Source: Bacteroidaceae bacterium
GTDB taxonomy: Bacteria; Bacteroidota; Bacteroidia; Bacteroidales; Bacteroidaceae
Direction: 5' to 3'
Length of the DNA stretch: 64,000 bases
Assembly: GCA_017935785.1 (NCBI GenBank)
Contig: JAGBGU010000042.1
Span: forward strand, 1-64,000
Shown here one piece after another: positions 1-8,556 of the stretch; position 1 is the stretch's first letter; each line of letters begins with the position of its first letter. Made by a program: the position numbers and the translations under genes. Under the pieces are notes generated by a model, which did no database searches, was not told the origin of the DNA, and saw only the letters and a program-made list of their open reading frames with translations.

Positions 1-1
1 C

Positions 2-85
2 CTCGCGAATAGACTTGTTCGCGAAAGAGATTATTCCCGACTACTCGCGAATAGACTCGTTCACGAAAAAGATTATTCCCGATTG
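2..85. repeat. Two tandem 42-bp repeats with internal hairpins
   Basis: Copies at 2-43 and 44-85 differ at only a few positions. Each contains an inverted repeat, CGCGAA then TTCGCG in the first copy, around an 8-base loop. The array lies just upstream of the promoter of the AraC-type gene. It may be a binding site or the edge of a longer array that continues outside the window. Confidence 0.75.
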
Positions 86-104
86 TTTTTTATGGGGGAA
101 AAAC

Positions 105-136
105 TTGTTTATATTGCGCAGAATACTTATTTTTGC
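105..136 (+). promoter_or_regulatory. Bacteroidales-type promoter of the AraC-like gene
   Basis: TTG at 105-107, a 20-base spacer and TATTTTTGC at 128-136 match the Bacteroides sigma-ABfr consensus (TTG, 19-21 bases, TAnnTTTG). Transcription would start near 143, about 34 bases before the start codon at 177. Confidence 0.7.
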
Positions 137-176
137 GCAGTAAAAGCAGTGGCAAACCATAAAAAACCGTAAGATT

Positions 177-728
177 ATGTCAAGGAACGGATCGGGCAAT
201 GCCTGGAAACACAGAAACGACCTAAGGAGATGGAATTTCCCGCGGAAAATGAAACCAAGACAGTATTTGGGCACGCCGCAGTTTACGGTGGACGACCTGT
301 ACACGCCGCCGTTCACCAAACGCCGGGAGTACAATCCCGACGGGACGGGCTCGTACAAACCCATTGAGACGGAGCGCCGCACCACGGGCGTCACGGTAAT
401 GGACGAGTACGTCCGCTATCTGCTGACAGGGCATTCCAGTATATCAGACTTTGCCGCGAAATACGGCCTGCGCCCGGACGACATAGACTCCATGGTGTTC
501 ATCCTTACCGGCATGCGGGGCGTGGACTTCCGCATGGCCTTGCAGATACGCCTGGCCGACGACCTGCTGCGCTATACCGACATGGAACTGGGCGAGGTGG
601 CACGGCGGTCGGGTTTCGGTTCGGCCAACAACCTGTACCTTACCTATAAGCGCGAGTTCGGCGTGGCACCGGGCAAGCGCCGCGCCGCCATCCGCAAGCG
701 GCTCGACCTCCACCGCTTCAAGCTCTGA
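177..728 (+). CDS. AraC-type helix-turn-helix regulator, short form
   Basis: The 183-residue product is basic at both ends. Its second half looks like an AraC/XylS DNA-binding region: LADDLLRYTDMELGEVARRSGFGSANNLYLTYKREFGVAPGKRR follows the pattern of the second helix-turn-helix, with the GF..S.N.....K..FG..P signature, around residues 125-170. The first ~75 residues have no recognisable sensor domain, so no ligand can be proposed. The start at 177 fits the promoter at 105-136; an ATG at 249 is an alternative. It is monocistronic and convergent with the beta-helix glycosidase gene. The family assignment is fairly secure; the regulated genes are unknown. Confidence 0.75.
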   Translation: MSRNGSGNAWKHRNDLRRWNFPRKMKPRQYLGTPQFTVDDLYTPPFTKRREYNPDGTGSYKPIETERRTTGVTVMDEYVRYLLTGHSSISDFAAKYGLRPDDIDSMVFILTGMRGVDFRMALQIRLADDLLRYTDMELGEVARRSGFGSANNLYLTYKREFGVAPGKRRAAIRKRLDLHRFKL

Positions 729-742
729 CACCGCAACAAGAA

Positions 743-762
743 AGGGCGGCCTGTGCCGCCCT
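743..762. terminator. Hairpin between convergent genes
   Basis: AGGGCGGC (743-750), loop CTGT, GCCGCCCT (755-762). On the minus strand the stem is followed by TTTCTTGTT, so it most likely ends the glycosidase transcript and may also serve the plus-strand gene. Confidence 0.6.
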
Positions 763-807
763 CTGTGCCCGGGTGTGTCCTTTGCCTTGTTCCGTACCCT
801 CGGACGC

Positions 808-2388
808 TTACGGCCTGTCCGCCACCTTAACTTCGCTTACCCTCTCCCACTTGGTTTCTGAGAAGGCGTCGTCGCCGGTGTCCTTCAGCGTCCGTCCCTC
901 AATCTGCACATTCTCCATCGTCACGCCCCGGATGAACTTCTCCGGCGTGCCGCCGCGCCCGTCCCATCCGTACAGATGAATCTTGTTGGCAATGCGGCTT
1001 CCGCTGTTGTGGAAGGAGCGTATGTTGCTGTACGTAATGTCCTGCATGCCGCCGGGCGTGGACTGGTCGCCCTTGAGCGCGCCAAACCAGAAGCTGGGCT
1101 GGAATCCGGCGGCGATAAGGCGCTCGCAGTGGTAGACGTCTATGTTCTCGTAGCGTATGTTGCGCACGTATGTGCCGTTGATGCAGCAGATGGCCAGCGC
1201 GGCGCGTTCGTCCAGCATCTCGTGATAGTCGGGGTCGTCATACGAGAAGAGTATGCTGCTGTTCATAAAGCGTATGTCCTCATAGATGCGCGTGCGGTTC
1301 TCTGCCCCTATGCCCATGGCGCAGTTGCAGTCGTTCCACAGCTGCATGCCGCAGAAGGTGAGGTTGCGCGTGGGGGCGCAGTCCTGCGGCTTGCCCTGCC
1401 CCAGCCCCTTGATGGCAATGGCGTCGTCGTTGGCGCGGATGAACGTGTTCAGGAAGGCGCACTGCTCACAGTTGATGATGTCCAGCCCGTCTGTGCTGGC
1501 ATAGCGCACGGCCAGGATCTTCACCTGCTTGAACTCCACGTTGCGGCAGTGCGAGAGCGCCGTCTGCCAGCAGCTGCCGCGGTGGCCGTGGATGAGGATG
1601 CCCTCCACGTCGGCCCCCCGGCAATAGTTGGCTTCCAGTATGACGCGCGGATTGGCCGTATCGTTGTACAGCATTCCGCGTCCGCCAATGCGCGTGCCCT
1701 TGTCCGTCTCCCACATTCCCATGCGTCCGTACACCACGGCTCCGGCAGCCAGATACACCTGCCATCCGTTCTCCACCTTCAGCTGGTCCGTATGGCCCAG
1801 AATCTGCTTCAGGTCGTGGAATCCCGGCCCGAAGTAGTGGAGCCTGCGCGCCTCGTCCTTCCGGTATCCCGCACAGTCCTCCATCTTGGGCGCACGGTGG
1901 TCCACGCTGTTGCAGAAGAGGTGGAGCACGTGTTTCTTGTGCTCGCCGTTCACCACCAGGGTGATGTTCTGGTCGGCGCGGTCCGTGCGGATGCGCAGGC
2001 TGCGGCGGCCGGTACGCTTCACCTCAATCAGGTTGAGCGCGTGGATGGGCAGTATCTCAAAGGAGTCTATACGGCTGTGGTAGCTGATGTCTATGCTCAC
2101 CTCCCTGCCGTTCTCAAACTCAAAGCTGCCGAAGTGGACAAGTCCGCCCCAGTGGTTGCGGTCGTTGTACAGACCCACATACCTGCCGTTCACGGCCACG
2201 TTGTACAGCCACTCTCCCTCCATGGGGAACTGCTTTGCCACGGCGTGTGTGAAGAACGTGCCCCGGGGGTGTGCATAGTCTTCTCCCGCGCCCCGGCCGG
2301 CAGAGAAAGAGAACGGACGGGCGCACAGGGCGCTCACGGAAAACAGGAAGGCAAGGCAAAGCCGTAAGAGATGGAGTTTCGTATTCAT
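808..2388 (-). CDS. Secreted right-handed beta-helix glycosidase (GH28/GH49-like)
   Basis: The 526-residue protein has a signal peptide (about residues 1-23), then a beta-sandwich-like region (about 45-200), then a repetitive beta-helix region (about 205-500). Acidic motifs resembling polygalacturonase-fold enzymes are visible: STDGLD at 298-303 and ANDDAIAIKG at 319-328. The classical GH28 GHG and RIK motifs are not seen. An N-terminal sandwich before the helix is also known for GH49 dextranases, so the exact family is open. It probably cleaves an acidic or pectin-like glycan in the periplasm or at the surface. It is divergent from the DUF4838 lipoprotein gene and has its own promoter. Confidence 0.7.
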   Translation of the reverse strand: MNTKLHLLRLCLAFLFSVSALCARPFSFSAGRGAGEDYAHPRGTFFTHAVAKQFPMEGEWLYNVAVNGRYVGLYNDRNHWGGLVHFGSFEFENGREVSIDISYHSRIDSFEILPIHALNLIEVKRTGRRSLRIRTDRADQNITLVVNGEHKKHVLHLFCNSVDHRAPKMEDCAGYRKDEARRLHYFGPGFHDLKQILGHTDQLKVENGWQVYLAAGAVVYGRMGMWETDKGTRIGGRGMLYNDTANPRVILEANYCRGADVEGILIHGHRGSCWQTALSHCRNVEFKQVKILAVRYASTDGLDIINCEQCAFLNTFIRANDDAIAIKGLGQGKPQDCAPTRNLTFCGMQLWNDCNCAMGIGAENRTRIYEDIRFMNSSILFSYDDPDYHEMLDERAALAICCINGTYVRNIRYENIDVYHCERLIAAGFQPSFWFGALKGDQSTPGGMQDITYSNIRSFHNSGSRIANKIHLYGWDGRGGTPEKFIRGVTMENVQIEGRTLKDTGDDAFSETKWERVSEVKVADRP

Positions 2389-2448
2389 TATATTATATAT
2401 TTAAGGGTAAGCGACAGGGCGGACAGGCCGGCTTGCGGCAAATCCGCT

Positions 2449-2457
2449 GCAAAGTTA
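2449..2457 (-). promoter_or_regulatory. -7 element for the beta-helix glycosidase
   Basis: On the minus strand this reads TAACTTTGC, the Bacteroidales -7 consensus, about 60 bases before the start codon. I see no TTG at the ideal distance, so only the -7 half is supported. Confidence 0.55.
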
Positions 2458-2497
2458 CGGCATTTGGCGTAAAAAAGGCGGTTAGGGGCCGTAATAA

Positions 2498-2530
2498 TTG
2501 GCTCGGAAGGCGGAAAATGGCTACCTTTGC
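2498..2530 (+). promoter_or_regulatory. Promoter of the DUF4838 lipoprotein gene
   Basis: TTG at 2498-2500, 21 bases, TACCTTTGC at 2522-2530. The start codon at 2553 lies 22 bases downstream. This excludes in-frame starts further upstream, which would lie before the promoter. Confidence 0.7.
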
Positions 2531-2552
2531 ATCAGTTTTAAACACAACAGAC

Positions 2553-3566
2553 ATGAAAAAGACACTTCTACTTGCGTGCACGCTCTGCCTGATGCTGGCG
2601 TGCGGCCGCCAATCCTCCCCAGAGCCCATGAGGGGCATCATCCTGAACACCGTAGACCTCTCCACCGTAGACGACTGGCCCGAACGCGCGGCAGCCAACG
2701 GCATTAACACCATCGGCACGCACATGTTCCCCGGCGAGGTGCTCAGCTTTATCCGCAGCGAGAAGGGCAAGGCTTTTATGGAAAACTGCCGCAAGCACGG
2801 CATCGAGGTGGAGCACCAGCTCCATGCCATGGGCGAGCTGCTGCCCCGCAACCTCTTTGACGCGGACTCCGCCATGTACCGCATGGACGAGCACGGGCAC
2901 AGGGTGAACGACTTCAACTGCTGCGTGCATTCCCAGCGTGCGCTGGACACCATTGCCGCCAACGCCGTGCGCGTGTCGCAGGAACTCAGGCCCACCAACC
3001 ACCGCTACTACTATTGGCTGGACGACGGAAAGCCCACCTGCCAGTGTGACAAGTGCCGGCAGTATTCCATCAGCGAGCAGGCGCTCATCATAGAGAACCA
3101 CATCATAAAGGCGCTGCGCCGCCACGACCCCGAAGCCATGCTGGCCCATCTGGCCTACTTCAACTCGCTTGAGGCTCCGCGCAAGGTGAAGCCGGAAGAA
3201 GGCGTGTTCCTGGAGTTCGCCCCCTTCCTGCGTTCATGGGAACGCCCCATTGCCGACACACTGGCCGACGGACGCGGCATGACACACGCCCAGAACCTGA
3301 AGTATCTCAGGGAAAATCTGGAGGTTTTCCCTGCCGAGACGGCCGTCATCCTGGAATACTGGCTGGACGTGTCGCTGTTCAGCGGATGGAAGAAGCCGGC
3401 CGTGCAGCTCCCGTGGCGTAAGGACGTGTTCCTTGCCGATGTGGAGACCTATCGTTCCATGGGCATCCGCCATTTCACCTCCTTTGCGGTGTACATGGAT
3501 TCTGTCTATTGGAAAACGTATCCCGACCAGACTCCTTTGCGCGAATACGGCGAGGGGCTGAAATAA
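2553..3566 (+). CDS. DUF4838-type lipoprotein (TIM-barrel glycosidase-like)
   Basis: The product is 337 residues, starting MKKTLLLACTLCLMLACG, with a lipoprotein-type signal peptide and a candidate lipid-attached cysteine at residue 17. The stretch around residues 152-170 (YYYWLDDGKPTCQCDKCRQY) matches the DUF4838 signature of an aspartate pair followed by a cysteine cluster. DUF4838 proteins are related to alpha-glucuronidase-type TIM barrels and usually occur with carbohydrate-active enzymes. No activity can be assigned. The frame stays open upstream to 2271, but the promoter at 2498-2530 fixes the start at 2553. Together with the divergent beta-helix glycosidase it suggests a small glycan-processing pair. 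Confidence 0.7.
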   Translation: MKKTLLLACTLCLMLACGRQSSPEPMRGIILNTVDLSTVDDWPERAAANGINTIGTHMFPGEVLSFIRSEKGKAFMENCRKHGIEVEHQLHAMGELLPRNLFDADSAMYRMDEHGHRVNDFNCCVHSQRALDTIAANAVRVSQELRPTNHRYYYWLDDGKPTCQCDKCRQYSISEQALIIENHIIKALRRHDPEAMLAHLAYFNSLEAPRKVKPEEGVFLEFAPFLRSWERPIADTLADGRGMTHAQNLKYLRENLEVFPAETAVILEYWLDVSLFSGWKKPAVQLPWRKDVFLADVETYRSMGIRHFTSFAVYMDSVYWKTYPDQTPLREYGEGLK

Positions 3567-3592
3567 GCGGAAGGGCTGAATGCCGTACGAAT

Positions 3593-4217
3593 GTCATGCT
3601 GACCATACCTCATTCAAATAAATAAAAGATGTTTTCGATGAGCGAAAGCGAATAACTTGTTTCAGCATCTCACAGCGAGCCTTGACTTGTCTTTTTCCGC
3701 GAGCCTTTCTTGTCCTTCTCCGCGGACAGATCCTGAAACAAGTTCAGGATGACGTTGTGTGTGTTCGCTCCATTATGTTGATACTTTTGAATGCCGTGTA
3801 AATGCCGTATAAGGTATGGTCAGGATGACAAAATTGTGAACGATTAACGTTGAACGATTGACAAGAAACCGTCTGGAAGACGGGAAGTTAAATAGCCGGG
3901 GGCTTTTAAGCCTCCGGTTTTTATATCGCGACAGCATGAAAAAGGCGTCTGGAAGACGCGAACCGGTGGTAAGAGTTGCCGATTCGCGTCTTCCAGACGC
4001 CTTTTCTTTCTTTTGTCTTTTATTCCACGGGTTCAAGAACCCGCGGCTATTCGCCCTCCGGGCCTCCCGTCTTTGCAGACGGTCTCCTGCTGCCAACGGA
4101 CATCTCACCGCGAGCCTTTACTGGTTCTTCTCCGCGGACAGATCCTGAAAAAAGTTATTCGCTTTCGCTCATCGAAAACATCTTTTATTTATTTGAATGA
4201 GGTATGGTCAGGATGAC
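3593..4217. repeat. 78-bp inverted repeats bracketing a gene-free block
   Basis: The arms at 3593-3670 and 4140-4217 are reverse complements with 3 mismatches in 78 bases. The block between them holds no credible gene. It contains direct repeats of a GCGAGCC...TTCTCCGCGGACAGATCCTGAA motif near 3697-3740 and 4109-4150, a CCTGAA-ACAAG-TTCAGG palindrome near 3732-3749, and the REP composite at 3866-4082. The rest of the 3567-4526 gap (4218-4420) shows nothing I recognise. It could be a non-autonomous element or an expanded palindromic repeat. Confidence 0.7.
3866..4082. repeat. REP-like composite (one inverted and one direct unit)
   Basis: An inverted-type unit starts at 3866 (AAACCGTCTGGAAGACGG, then a GGGGGCTTTTAAGCCTCC-type hairpin). 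A direct-type unit ends at about 4082 (CGCGTCTTCCAGACGC, a CCACGGGTT/AACCCGCGG hairpin, then CGTCTTTGCAGACG). The inner ends form a perfect 23-bp inverted repeat, 3940-3962 and 3983-4005. The same unit types surround the transposase gene at 52998-53441, about 49 kb away. Confidence 0.75.
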
Positions 4218-4420
4218 GAGAGGAGCGACAGCAAATTAAACGAACTTAAAAAAAGCTCGCCCCATTGTTGTGCGGACAGGATATTGCATCTTGTCCGCAC
4301 AACTTTTTACGCGTGTCATCCAAACATACCGCATGACAGGGGAAACGGGTTCGGCGTTATGGTTTGCAAAAAGGCGTTATACAAAGAAAAGTTAAAATAA
4401 CGTTAAAAACTGGGGTGTAT

Positions 4421-4452
4421 TTGCATGAAAAAGACCATATAAATACATTTGC
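4421..4452 (+). promoter_or_regulatory. Promoter of the eight-gene operon
   Basis: TTG at 4421-4423, 20-base spacer, TACATTTGC at 4444-4452. The predicted leader to the regulator start codon is about 68 bases. No other strong promoter is obvious in the short gaps of the operon up to 14211. Confidence 0.7.
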
Positions 4453-4526
4453 AGTAGGATTTACACTCATCTTGGTGCATAATGCATACATAACGCATAG
4501 CATCACGCAATATCATAACGAAAGAA

Positions 4527-5549
4527 ATGAACACGATACAAATGAAAGATTTCAAGCCCCAGAAGAAGAACGGCATACCCCTTTACCGGCAACTGGCCGA
4601 TTATATCATCTGCCTGATAGAAAAAGGCAGCATTCAGGCGGGGGAGAAAATGCCCGCCGTGAACGAAGCCAACGCCAACGTCCAGGTGGCCAGAGACACT
4701 ATTATCAGCGCCTACAAGTATCTGCAGGAAAACGGATGGCTGCGCAGCGTGCCCGGCAAAGGCTTTTATGTGGACAACAGGCACAGAAGAGCCGGCAGCC
4801 GGCTGTTTGTCCTCTTTGACGCCATGAACCAGTACAAGGAGACGCTGTACCGCTCGCTGCTGCATTCGCTGGGCAAGGAATATACCTGTGTGACGGCATT
4901 TCATTACTACGACCGCGAGGTGTTTGAGAAACTGATCAAAGAGGCCGTGGGAAACTATGACGGCTACGTCATCATCCCGCATTTCAACATAGACATCAGC
5001 CCCATCCTGAAACTGATCCCTTACGAAAGGCTGTTGCTGCTGGACGGACTGCCCAGACGGTATGACCGCCCCTGCAGCGCTGTCTATCAGGATTTCCATA
5101 ACGACCTTTATGAAGAACTGACAACCCTTTACGACAAGCTGAAAAGGTACGAGGCGCTTCATGTGGTGTTCAACGACCGCTTCCAGTTCATCCCCAACGA
5201 ACTGCTCTCCGGCATCCACCAGTTCCACGGCGAAACGCAGTATCCCATTACCATCGAGAGGGACTTCGACATGGAGAACATCCGGCAGGGTCACTGCTAT
5301 ATGGCCATCAGCGAACGCGACCTGGCCTGTATACTCAGGGTAATGTACAAGCGCAAATGGAAGATGTATGAAGACATTGGTCTGCTGAGTTTTGACGACA
5401 CCCCGCTCAAGGAAGTGCTGGCAGGCGGAATCACCACCATCTCCACAGACTTTACCCTCATGGGCGAAACGGCGGCACAACTGATAACGCAGGGCAAGAC
5501 CCGCCGCATTGCCAATCCCTGGGTACTGCATGACAGAGGCAGCCTGTAA
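4527..5549 (+). CDS. GntR-type regulator with a LacI-like sensor domain
   Basis: Residues 16-86 form a GntR winged helix (PLYRQLADYI, then ARDTIISAYKYLQENGW and the wing GKGFYV). Residues about 90-335 resemble a periplasmic-binding-protein (LacI/GalR-type) sensor, ending in IGLLSFDDTPLKEVLAGGITTIS. This architecture occurs in Bacteroides sugar-responsive regulators such as FucR. Being the first gene of the operon, it probably controls its own promoter in response to a sugar, but the ligand is unknown. An ATG at 4542 is an alternative start. The gap to the acyltransferase gene is 42 bases. Confidence 0.85.
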   Translation: MNTIQMKDFKPQKKNGIPLYRQLADYIICLIEKGSIQAGEKMPAVNEANANVQVARDTIISAYKYLQENGWLRSVPGKGFYVDNRHRRAGSRLFVLFDAMNQYKETLYRSLLHSLGKEYTCVTAFHYYDREVFEKLIKEAVGNYDGYVIIPHFNIDISPILKLIPYERLLLLDGLPRRYDRPCSAVYQDFHNDLYEELTTLYDKLKRYEALHVVFNDRFQFIPNELLSGIHQFHGETQYPITIERDFDMENIRQGHCYMAISERDLACILRVMYKRKWKMYEDIGLLSFDDTPLKEVLAGGITTISTDFTLMGETAAQLITQGKTRRIANPWVLHDRGSL

Positions 5550-5591
5550 GAGCCGACAGACAAAAAACATACAGCTAACGATTAAGACAAT

Positions 5592-7046
5592 ATGGTATTC
5601 AGCAGTCATATATTCCTTTTCTATTTCCTCCCGCTTGCGCTTGCCACATACTTTCTGGCCGGAAAGAAGTGGAGGAATGCCATCCTTACCCTGAGCAGCT
5701 ACATCTTTTACGGATGGGGCGAACCTATGTTTGTCCTGCTTCTGCTCCTGAGCACCTGTATCGACTGGGGTTGCGGCCTCATTCTGATGGATTATCCCCG
5801 CCACAGCAACGAAGCGCTGGTACGGGGCGGCACCCGTACCCGGAAACAGCGGACGGCACTGATGATTTCCGTTATCAGCAACCTGTCCCTGCTGGGGTTC
5901 TTCAAGTACTGCGACTTTGGCATTGCCAACTGGAACATGGCCGTAGAGGCACTTCTGCCCGGACATGAGAACCTGCTGCTCCCGCTTCTGCACATCACCC
6001 TGCCGTTGGGCATCAGTTTCTACACGTTCCAGTCCATGAGCTATACCATCGACGTGTACAGGGGAGATGCCAAGGGAATTACAAACCTGGTGGACTTTGC
6101 CTGCTACGTGTCGCTGTTCCCCCAGCTTGTGGCCGGCCCGATAGTAAGGTTCCAGGAAGTGGCCAACCAGATGCAGGAGCGTGTGATAAGCACGGAGAAG
6201 TTTGCGCGCGGAGTGGCATTCTTCATTATGGGAATGGCCCAGAAGATTCTGCTCGCCAATCCGTGCGGCCAGATGGCAGACGCCACGTTCGACCATGCAG
6301 GACGCAGCGTACTTGATGCATGGTGGGGACTTTCTGCCTATGCGCTCCAGATATTCTTCGATTTTGCCGGCTATTCCAATATGGCCATCGGACTGGGTCT
6401 GATGCTCGGCTTTGTATTCCCGCGCAACTTTGACTCGCCATACCGGTCGCTTTCCATTACTGAGTTCTGGCGGCGGTGGCACATCTCGCTTTCCACATGG
6501 CTGCGCGACTATCTTTACATTCCCCTGGGCGGAAACCGCAAGGGCGTACACCGCACCTACCTCAACCTTTTCCTGGTAATGTTCCTGGGCGGGCTGTGGC
6601 ACGGAGCCTCATGGACCTTTGCCGTGTGGGGTACGATACATGGCATTCTGCTTATGGCGGAACGGGCGGCCGGCATGAAGATTGCCGCGCCGAAGAACAT
6701 ACCTTTAAGACTGTTAAGGCAGGCCTACACCCTTGTGGCCGTAATGATTGCCTGGGTTTTCTTCCGGAGTGACAACATTGAAGCTGCCTGGGGTTATATC
6801 AGATCACTATTTGGCGGAGGCGTTGTTCCGGAATCTTCCACACTCATTCACACGTTGATGAACGACCCCTACCATATCATTATGTGGACAATCGCATGGT
6901 GCTGCGCACTCCTTGCCCCGTCTGCATGGAGCTGGACGCGCGAGACAGGCACCGGAAAATGGATGCTGCTTGCCGCCCTGTCCGTACTTTCCGTTTGGGC
7001 AATGACATCGCAGTCGTACAATCCTTTCATTTACTTTATTTTCTGA
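5592..7046 (+). CDS. MBOAT-family membrane O-acyltransferase (AlgI-like)
   Basis: This 484-residue multi-pass membrane protein has the marks of the AlgI/DltB family: FPQLVAGPIVRF, RRWHISLSTWLRDYLYIPLGG (His297) and LGGLWHGASW, whose His337 aligns with the conserved MBOAT histidine. AlgI-type proteins pass an acyl group, usually acetyl, across the inner membrane for O-acetylation of a polysaccharide. The next two genes encode AlgJ/AlgX-like partners with gaps of 4 and 6 bases, which is the usual three-part arrangement. The glycan modified here is unknown. Confidence 0.88.
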   Translation: MVFSSHIFLFYFLPLALATYFLAGKKWRNAILTLSSYIFYGWGEPMFVLLLLLSTCIDWGCGLILMDYPRHSNEALVRGGTRTRKQRTALMISVISNLSLLGFFKYCDFGIANWNMAVEALLPGHENLLLPLLHITLPLGISFYTFQSMSYTIDVYRGDAKGITNLVDFACYVSLFPQLVAGPIVRFQEVANQMQERVISTEKFARGVAFFIMGMAQKILLANPCGQMADATFDHAGRSVLDAWWGLSAYALQIFFDFAGYSNMAIGLGLMLGFVFPRNFDSPYRSLSITEFWRRWHISLSTWLRDYLYIPLGGNRKGVHRTYLNLFLVMFLGGLWHGASWTFAVWGTIHGILLMAERAAGMKIAAPKNIPLRLLRQAYTLVAVMIAWVFFRSDNIEAAWGYIRSLFGGGVVPESSTLIHTLMNDPYHIIMWTIAWCCALLAPSAWSWTRETGTGKWMLLAALSVLSVWAMTSQSYNPFIYFIF

Positions 7047-7050
7047 AACT

Positions 7051-8550
7051 ATGGACATTACGAAGAAATATACGCTTAGCCGTGAAGTAGAGGCAAACGA
7101 GGAGATACTGTCAACGCATATCAGCCACAGGCTTTCCATTGTCGTGTGCATCACTTTTGTCCTGGCTGTTACAAGTGTGCCGATAGTGCAAATTCTCCTT
7201 AAAGGCATGCCAAAGGAGTGGACCGACGACGGACTGCGCACTTCCTGCTACATGGAGAACACGCTCACAAGCCACTACCAGCAGTTGCTGACAGCGGCGC
7301 TGCGCAGCGGTAACGAAAAGGCCATTATGGGCAAGGAAGAAGGATGGCTCTTCTATACGCCGGATGTGGAACATTTGCTGCTTCCCCTGCAGCCGCAGTC
7401 TGTTCCCTGTATCCTTGACATGAAACGCCAGCTGGAAGCCAGAGGCATCCGTCTGGTACTGCTCCCCACACCGCTGAAACCGATGATATGCGCACATCAG
7501 CTGACTGACAAGTTCCAACCGGGCCAACTGCTAATGCATCCCGAGTATGCGGCTTGGGCGGAAGAACTCAGAAGCCATGGCATAACCATAGTTGACCCCA
7601 CCCAGACCCTATACACCCTGAATACGACAACGCCGGCTTTCCTCCGGACGGACACTCACTGGACTCCCGAGGGAATGCAGGCCGCTGCCGCACAACTGGC
7701 ACAGGTTTTGCAGGAAGACGGCACGCTTCTGCAAAACCAGTCATACAGCACCATGGACAGCATGGTCAGTCACAGAGGAGACATCTACACCATGCTACGG
7801 TTGGCTGATGATACAGACCGCATACCGCCGGAAGAAGCGGGGACAAAGGTGGTGCTTGATGCGGCCGGTTCTTTCCACAGCCGCCAGCGTAACGCGGAAA
7901 TCCTGCTGCTGGGAGACAGCTTTACCAACATCTATTCCGTGGCCAACATGGGATGGGGACGGGCTTCGGGTCTGGCGGAGCAGTTGTCTTATCTTATGCA
8001 ATGCCCGATAGATGTCATAAGCCGCAACGACGGCGGAAGCCATTCTACAAGAAAGATGCTGTGCGAGGACATGGCAAAAGGCAATGACCGCCTGGCCGGG
8101 AAGAAAGTGGTAGTGTGGCAGTTTGCCATGCGCGAGCTGAGTACCGGCAACTGGGAACCGATGATGTTCCAGGTGGGCGACGCAATTGAAAATCCGCAGT
8201 ATCTTGTCATTGGCGAAGGCGGAAGCATCGCAACGGAAGCTACGGTGGCAGAGGTGGCTACCATCCCCCACCCCAGCACGGTTACATACGAGGACCATGT
8301 AGTGGCGGTACACCTGACCGACATTGAAGGGCATCCGGGCAAGGAGGCGCTGGTCTATATGCTGGCTATGGAGAAAAGAAAACTCCTTCCCGCCGCCAAT
8401 ATCAGACCCGGCGACCGTATAGCGGTAACGCTGGAAAACTGGGGTGCGCACGAAACGGCTGAAGGTACGTTCAACCGCAGTGAACTGGAATCGGATATTA
8501 CATTTATGGCCGAGCCTGTTTGGGCCGACTTAAACAACATTAAACAATAA
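7051..8550 (+). CDS. AlgJ/AlgX-like SGNH acetyltransferase, membrane anchored
   Basis: The product is 499 residues with one N-terminal transmembrane segment (about residues 29-51) and an extracytoplasmic SGNH-like domain. The family motifs are present: DTHW at residues 201-204, and GDS at 288-290 with the candidate nucleophile Ser290. AlgJ/AlgX proteins carry out the periplasmic step of polysaccharide O-acetylation, using acyl groups delivered by an MBOAT partner, here the gene just upstream. The C-terminal ~110 residues (about 390-499) form a beta-rich extension that could bind the substrate. The fold and role are well supported; the acceptor glycan is not known. Confidence 0.8.
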   Translation: MDITKKYTLSREVEANEEILSTHISHRLSIVVCITFVLAVTSVPIVQILLKGMPKEWTDDGLRTSCYMENTLTSHYQQLLTAALRSGNEKAIMGKEEGWLFYTPDVEHLLLPLQPQSVPCILDMKRQLEARGIRLVLLPTPLKPMICAHQLTDKFQPGQLLMHPEYAAWAEELRSHGITIVDPTQTLYTLNTTTPAFLRTDTHWTPEGMQAAAAQLAQVLQEDGTLLQNQSYSTMDSMVSHRGDIYTMLRLADDTDRIPPEEAGTKVVLDAAGSFHSRQRNAEILLLGDSFTNIYSVANMGWGRASGLAEQLSYLMQCPIDVISRNDGGSHSTRKMLCEDMAKGNDRLAGKKVVVWQFAMRELSTGNWEPMMFQVGDAIENPQYLVIGEGGSIATEATVAEVATIPHPSTVTYEDHVVAVHLTDIEGHPGKEALVYMLAMEKRKLLPAANIRPGDRIAVTLENWGAHETAEGTFNRSELESDITFMAEPVWADLNNIKQ

Positions 8551-8556
8551 AAACCT

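Noticed and set aside
976..2367. Long plus-strand open frame (463 residues) opposite the beta-helix glycosidase
   Set aside because: It is the high-GC antisense shadow of 808-2388, with low-complexity Ala/Val composition and no family signature.
3773..4200. Short open frames in the 3.6-4.5 kb gap
   Set aside because: They are translations of the palindromic repeats (LPDAF, TRGY phrases on both strands).
4503..6602. 699-residue minus-strand open frame across the regulator and acyltransferase genes
   Set aside because: It lies antisense to two clear genes, is rich in His/Gln/Val as shadows usually are, and has no promoter or domain.
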